Below are positions 23,176 through 26,391 of a stretch of DNA of 26,391 nucleotides, in pieces. This DNA is from JACQGD01 sp045628725 (GTDB lineage: Bacteria > Patescibacteriota > Saccharimonadia > Saccharimonadales > Saccharimonadaceae), in contig JAZQPT010000079.1 of the NCBI GenBank assembly GCA_045628725.1, positions 1 to 26,391 of the forward strand, in the 5' to 3' direction. Under the pieces are notes generated by a model. It was not told the DNA's origin. It made no database searches and saw nothing but the letters and a program-made list of their open reading frames with translations. How positions within the stretch are numbered: the stretch's first letter is position 1; the number at the start of each line of letters is the position of its first letter. A program made the translations under genes and the position numbers.

Positions 23176-23205
23176 TTGCATGACATACTGCTTATGTTCT
23201 ATGCT
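23176..23205 (+). promoter_or_regulatory. Promoter of the pilin-like gene (leaderless)
   Basis: TTGCAT (23176-23181), an 18-base spacer and TATGCT (23200-23205). The -10 ends eight bases before the ATG at 23214 and only two before an earlier in-frame ATG at 23208, which favours the 23214 start. Confidence 0.55.
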
Positions 23206-23213
23206 GCATGCAT

Positions 23214-23522
23214 ATGGTACGCCAGAAAAATTCCGGTTTTACGATCGTTGAATTACTCATTGTCATTGTAGTGATTGGTATTCTGGCGGCAATTGTTATC
23301 GTGGCATTTAATGGGGCACAACAGAGGGCGAAAAACGCTAATACTCTCGCCGTCGTTAAGCAATACGAAACGGCGTATAGGATGTATATGGCTGATAAGG
23401 GCGTCTATCCGGCCGCGGCAACCGCTTGTCTCGGCGAGGGGTATGTGCGATTATGCTTTGGCCGTTCATCAGATGCCATCGACGGGGGCATGGAGAGGAT
23501 TCTGAGATACAGTGGCAAATAA
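23214..23522 (+). CDS. Short type IV pilin-like protein (prepilin)
   Basis: A 102-residue protein with a class III signal: a basic leader (MVRQKNSG), a predicted prepilin peptidase cut between Gly and Phe, Glu at mature position 5 (FTIVE), and a hydrophobic helix LLIVIVVIGILAAIVIVAF. The mature part is only about 94 residues. It follows the usual helix (AQQRAKNANTLAVVKQYETAYRMYMADKGVYP) but stops soon after, with two cysteines about a dozen residues apart. Type IV pili in Saccharibacteria serve twitching and host contact, but no assembly gene or peptidase is nearby, so this may be a minor pilin or pseudopilin. The stop is three bases before the ddl -10 box. Confidence 0.85.
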   Translation: MVRQKNSGFTIVELLIVIVVIGILAAIVIVAFNGAQQRAKNANTLAVVKQYETAYRMYMADKGVYPAAATACLGEGYVRLCFGRSSDAIDGGMERILRYSGK

Positions 23523-23525
23523 TGC

Positions 23526-23531
23526 TATACT
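23526..23531 (+). promoter_or_regulatory. Extended -10 promoter of ddl (leaderless)
   Basis: TGC followed by TATACT, ending seven bases before the ATG at 23539. It lies within the longer ddl frame that opens at 23512, so that upstream start is disfavoured. Confidence 0.65.
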
Positions 23532-23538
23532 ACAACCA

Positions 23539-24594
23539 ATGAACCGTACGACTGTCATGTTACTATTCGGCGGCGAGTCACCGGAACACGACGTGTCGGT
23601 TTCTTCGGCACGCAACGTGTTTGCGGCGATCGACGACAGTCGATACGAAGTTATCTTAGGATATATCGATTCGACCGGGTGCTGGTGGCAACTAGATGAA
23701 ATCGCCGATCCGATTGACGTTAGCGGGGCAACGTCGCTACTGCCAAATCTAGGTGAGGGCGGGTTTACCGTCGGCGGTCAGTCGCTTCGGCCGGATGTCA
23801 TATTGCCGATTCTGCATGGTGAAAACGGCGAAGACGGCAGTATCCAGGGGTTGGCGCAGCTGCTCCATATTCCTATTGTTGGCTGCGGGGTAGCAACGAG
23901 TGCTATCGGTATGAACAAAGTGCTAACCAAGCAGCTGCTGGCGGCACATAGTGTACAAACGGTGCCATACGAAGTGCATCATGCGTATCAGCCGATGCCC
24001 GAATTCCAGCGCCTGACTATGACGCTTGGTTGCCCGGTTTTTATTAAACCGGCGCATGGCGGTAGCTCTGTGGGCGTAAGTAGGGCGTATAACGACGACG
24101 AACTCGTGGCTGCGCTAGAACTGGCTCATCGATACGATGACACGGTACTACTCGAACAGGCCATTACTGGTAGGGAGCTAGAAGTGGCAGTAATCGGCCA
24201 CGTGCCGAACCATCAGGTGAGTACAGTAGGCGAAGTTGTGGCCGGTGCCGATTTTTATACGTATGACGACAAGTATATTAATGGCATGTCGAGTGTCGAG
24301 ATTCCTGCCAATATACCACAGGCGGTTATGGTCAGAGTCCAGGCGATGGCCGGACGGGTGTACGAAATCCTAGGCTGTAGTGGCTTGTCCCGAGTTGACT
24401 TCTTTTTGTCGGACGACGACCAGCTGTATCTGAATGAAGTAAATACGATGCCAGGTTTTACGAATATCAGTATGTATCCGAAATTATGGCGTCATGAAGG
24501 AATCGGGTACTCCGAACTGATTAGCCGCCTGATTACAGACGCCGTGTCACGTGATACAATCGAAGTAGAACAAACGGAGGAAAAATGGAACTAG
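23539..24594 (+). CDS. ddl: D-alanine--D-alanine ligase
   Basis: A 351-residue ATP-grasp ligase that joins two D-alanines for peptidoglycan precursor synthesis in the cytoplasm. Family motifs in order: LLFGGESPEHDVSVSSARNV (N-terminal substrate domain), LHGENGEDGSIQGLAQLL, GCGVATSAIGMNK, FIKPAHGGSSVGVSRA (ATP-binding loop), SRVDFFLSDDDQLYLNEVNT and MPGFTNISMYPKLW. The N-loop Glu (PEH), the Ser of GSSVG and the metal-binding EVN are present, so it should be active. D-Ala versus D-Lac/D-Ser specificity was not resolved. The start is set by the -10 box seven bases upstream. Its last codons overlap the slipin start by ten bases and contain that gene's ribosome site, so the two are co-expressed. 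Confidence 0.95.
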   Translation: MNRTTVMLLFGGESPEHDVSVSSARNVFAAIDDSRYEVILGYIDSTGCWWQLDEIADPIDVSGATSLLPNLGEGGFTVGGQSLRPDVILPILHGENGEDGSIQGLAQLLHIPIVGCGVATSAIGMNKVLTKQLLAAHSVQTVPYEVHHAYQPMPEFQRLTMTLGCPVFIKPAHGGSSVGVSRAYNDDELVAALELAHRYDDTVLLEQAITGRELEVAVIGHVPNHQVSTVGEVVAGADFYTYDDKYINGMSSVEIPANIPQAVMVRVQAMAGRVYEILGCSGLSRVDFFLSDDDQLYLNEVNTMPGFTNISMYPKLWRHEGIGYSELISRLITDAVSRDTIEVEQTEEKWN

Positions 24595-25331
24595 GAATCG
24601 TATTACTTATCATCGTCGGTATTTTTGTCTTGAGCGGCATAAAGGTTATCAACCAATATGAGCGGGGCGTCATTTTGACGTTGGGACGTTTCTCCGGTAT
24701 ACGTGAACCTGGCCTTCGTGTCGTCGTACCGATTTTTCAGCGCATGATCCGTGTCGATATTCGCAGTACGCCAATTGACGTCGCAAAACAGGAAGTCATT
24801 ACAAAGGACAACGTTACGGTCGGCGTTGACGCAGTCGTGTATTTCCGCGTGATTGACGCGCCAAAGGCTGTGCTAGAGACGACAAATTATATCTACGCTA
24901 CGAGCCAGTTTGCCCAGGCCGCGCTACGAGACGTGACGGGTAACGTCGATATGGATGATTTACTTGGAAAGCGCGAAGAAATCAGTCAGCAAATCAAAGA
25001 AATCGTTGATCGGCAGACTGACCAATGGGGTATAGACGTCGAGGCCGTAAAGATCCAGAACATCGAACTGCCGACTGACATGAAGCGCGCCATGGCAAAA
25101 CAAGCCGAAGCAGAGAGAGAGCGCCGTGCGGTGATTATTACGGCCGAAGGTGAAAAGGCGGCTTCTCAGGCAGTTGCGGACGCAGCAGCGATACTAACCA
25201 AGGTTCCTGGCGGTATCAATATCCGTACACTTCAAACACTAGAGAAGATCAGTACCGAGCCTAGCCAGAAGACGCTTTTCGTTCTGCCGGCTGACCTGAC
25301 TGATTCTATCGGAAGAATACTGAGTAAATAA
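24585..25331 (+). CDS. Slipin/stomatin-like SPFH (band 7) membrane protein
   Basis: A 248-residue prohibitin-superfamily protein. One N-terminal membrane helix (about 3-20) is followed at once by the SPFH domain (about 22-180), with INQYERGVILTLGRFSG, EPGLRVVVPIFQRM, RVDIRSTPIDV and DVTGNVDMDDLLGKREEI. An Ala/Glu-rich coiled segment (KQAEAERERRAVIITAEGE) and a short tail follow. Such proteins oligomerise at the membrane and organise microdomains or control membrane proteases; bacterial slipins often sit beside an NfeD protease, which is absent here. GGAGG four bases before the ATG gives a clear ribosome site. The gene overlaps ddl and is followed after one base by the PH/split-barrel gene, forming a three-gene operon. 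Confidence 0.93.
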   Translation: MELGIVLLIIVGIFVLSGIKVINQYERGVILTLGRFSGIREPGLRVVVPIFQRMIRVDIRSTPIDVAKQEVITKDNVTVGVDAVVYFRVIDAPKAVLETTNYIYATSQFAQAALRDVTGNVDMDDLLGKREEISQQIKEIVDRQTDQWGIDVEAVKIQNIELPTDMKRAMAKQAEAERERRAVIITAEGEKAASQAVADAAAILTKVPGGINIRTLQTLEKISTEPSQKTLFVLPADLTDSIGRILSK

Positions 25332-25332
25332 T

Positions 25333-26247
25333 ATGACTAGCATGGCGGATCGCATCAACCGAGAACTCAAGGCCGTTGGCGTCGGAGTGTACGGGCGATG
25401 GCTGCATCCGGCCAGGCAGCTGGGCTCGATTCTGCGCGAAGACGAGCATATAGAAGCAGCAGTGTTCGGACTAAGCGCACAAGGGGCGGCAATGCTTGTC
25501 GGTACTGACAAGCGAGTGATATTTGTCGAGGGAAACATGTTATATAACGCAATGGACGACTTTGGATACAATGTCGTTGAGGGCGTAAATAGCCAGTCGA
25601 CGGTACTATATGAAAGCGTGACACTGCACACTAAAATGCACACGTACACCCTGACCTATGTAGCTAGCAGGTCGGCGCAGCGGTTTGTTACTTATATTGA
25701 GGATAGGGTTGAGCATGCCGGTGAACTGCAAAAGGATTTAGATTTTTCCTACGAACATGAACGGCCAGAACAGCAAAACCAGGCCGATGACGCCCCGTCT
25801 GAACAGCCCGATCAAAAACAGTACGTTCAGATCACGGGTACAGCACTCGAATTCATAAAATCGCATCAGTTGATGGTGGTATCAACCACGTCGCGTACAG
25901 GTCAGGTGTATTCCGCGGTCGTGTATTACATCCTGGTTGAGGGTGTACTGTATATGTTGACTAAAAAAGAAACGCTCAAATCACACAATTTAATGGCTAT
26001 GCACGCTGCGGCGATTACGATTTATGATGCCACTACTAGGCAGACTGTGCAGATGCAAGCTGACGCGGAAGTTGTCGGCGACCCGCAGCTGCGACAAATG
26101 ATTTTTACGGTTATTAGCAACGTAATGAACGATGGAGTGGAGAGTTTGCCGATTGCACAATTGGACGCCGGCGGCTACATTGTCTATGCACTTCGCCCGA
26201 CTGATTTGCAGTATCACGATTTTGGCTTGAAAAAACCGGTGGAATAG
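25333..26247 (+). CDS. PH-like domain fused to a pyridoxamine-phosphate-oxidase-like split barrel
   Basis: A 304-residue two-domain protein. Residues about 30-135 look like a short bacterial PH domain of the YokE type (ILREDEHIEAAVFGL, then LVGTDKRVIFVEGN and a run of alternating strands). A Gln/Asp/Pro-rich linker (about 136-165) leads to residues 168-300, which resemble the pyridoxamine 5'-phosphate oxidase-like flavin split barrel (ALEFIKSHQLMVVSTTSRTGQVYSAVVYYILVEG, LYMLTKKETLKSHNL). PH-like domains often bind membrane or partner proteins, while split barrels bind FMN or F420. The combination beside a slipin suggests a membrane-associated redox or cofactor-binding role, which is inference. 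It starts one base after the slipin stop without a ribosome site, so translation is probably coupled. It has no membrane helix. Confidence 0.75.
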   Translation: MTSMADRINRELKAVGVGVYGRWLHPARQLGSILREDEHIEAAVFGLSAQGAAMLVGTDKRVIFVEGNMLYNAMDDFGYNVVEGVNSQSTVLYESVTLHTKMHTYTLTYVASRSAQRFVTYIEDRVEHAGELQKDLDFSYEHERPEQQNQADDAPSEQPDQKQYVQITGTALEFIKSHQLMVVSTTSRTGQVYSAVVYYILVEGVLYMLTKKETLKSHNLMAMHAAAITIYDATTRQTVQMQADAEVVGDPQLRQMIFTVISNVMNDGVESLPIAQLDAGGYIVYALRPTDLQYHDFGLKKPVE

Positions 26248-26255
26248 AGTAAAAT
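26227..26255 (+). promoter_or_regulatory. Promoter of tRNA-Phe
   Basis: TTGAAA (26227-26232), a 17-base spacer and TAAAAT (26250-26255). The -35 lies within the last codons of the PH/split-barrel gene. Transcription would begin about 10 bases before the tRNA. Confidence 0.6.
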
Positions 26256-26271
26256 TCTATAAGTACTGAAC

Positions 26272-26347
26272 GGCTCTTTAGCTCAGTTGGTAGAGCAGCG
26301 GCCTGAAGAGCCGCGTGTCCCCAGTTCGAGTCTGGGAGGAGCCACCA
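26272..26347 (+). tRNA. tRNA-Phe (GAA anticodon)
   Basis: A 76-base cloverleaf. The acceptor GGCTCTT pairs with AGGAGCC (one T-G wobble), the D arm has GCTC...GAGC, and the anticodon stem GCGGC/GCCGC encloses CTGAAGA with anticodon GAA (26305-26307). The T arm contains TTCGAGT. CCA is encoded at the 3' end (26345-26347). Confidence 0.97.
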
Positions 26348-26391
26348 AAGAAGTCGGAGGCCAAGCGGTCTTAGGAAGACAAGGCATATTA
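26348..26391 (+). other. Truncated tail resembling a tRNA 5' half
   Basis: The last 44 bases contain GGCCAAGCGGT and, 12 bases later, AGGC, like the D arm of a glutamine-type tRNA. The implied D loop is too long (about 20 bases) because it holds a small perfect hairpin, GTCTT-AGG-AAGAC. The window ends before an anticodon could be read. It could be a second tRNA with an odd D loop, a tRNA remnant or chance. Confidence 0.2.

Overview
The window looks like a compact chromosomal segment from a Candidate Phyla Radiation (Patescibacteria) bacterium, most likely a Candidatus Saccharibacteria (TM7) relative. This is inferred from several traits together: small intergenic gaps, a compact UvrC without its usual cysteines, a lone type IV pilin-like gene, a stand-alone membrane-anchored solute-binding protein beside SecG, and a promoter style in which the -10 box lies 6-8 bases before the ATG. 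TGA is used as a normal stop (uvrC and the VIT-like gene, for example), so the recoded code of SR1/Gracilibacteria does not apply. No insertion sequence, prophage module, CRISPR array or rRNA was seen.

Layout. 1-870: the 3' end of an unrecognised gene, a convergent terminator, and a small unrecognised minus-strand gene. 1018-4526: two overlapping minus-strand ABC exporter half-transporters. 4720-6460: trhO (tRNA U34 hydroxylase) convergent with an Erm/KsgA-type rRNA adenine methyltransferase. 6515-9342: LiaF-like membrane protein, VIT/CCC1-like metal transporter and an anchored alpha/beta hydrolase, each with its own promoter. 9364-14588: uvrC, an M24 Xaa-Pro peptidase, a small four-helix membrane protein, secG and an anchored family-5 solute-binding protein. 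14676-17213: tRNA-Leu(GAG) on the minus strand, then typA with a downstream NUDIX hydrolase. 17502-21985: a sugar island with GH37 trehalase, a glycogen-debranching-like glucosidase and a GT4 glycosyltransferase. 21975-26247: rarA, a short pilin-like protein, ddl, a slipin and a PH-like plus flavin split-barrel fusion. The window closes with tRNA-Phe(GAA) and a truncated tRNA-like tail.

The genes cover translation quality and stress (trhO, typA, rRNA methylase, two tRNAs), DNA repair (uvrC, rarA), envelope and secretion (secG, ddl, pilin, slipin, LiaF-like, ABC pair) and alpha-glucose-containing sugars (trehalase, debranching-like enzyme, GT4).

The strongest cross-cutting signal is promoter architecture. 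At least ten genes have a TATAAT-like hexamer ending 6-8 nt before the ATG, which predicts leaderless mRNAs. Some promoter-distal genes (secG, slipin) and GT4 instead carry clear Shine-Dalgarno sequences. This pattern also moves several starts downstream of the longest frame (pilin, ddl, rarA, debranching-like enzyme, trehalase).
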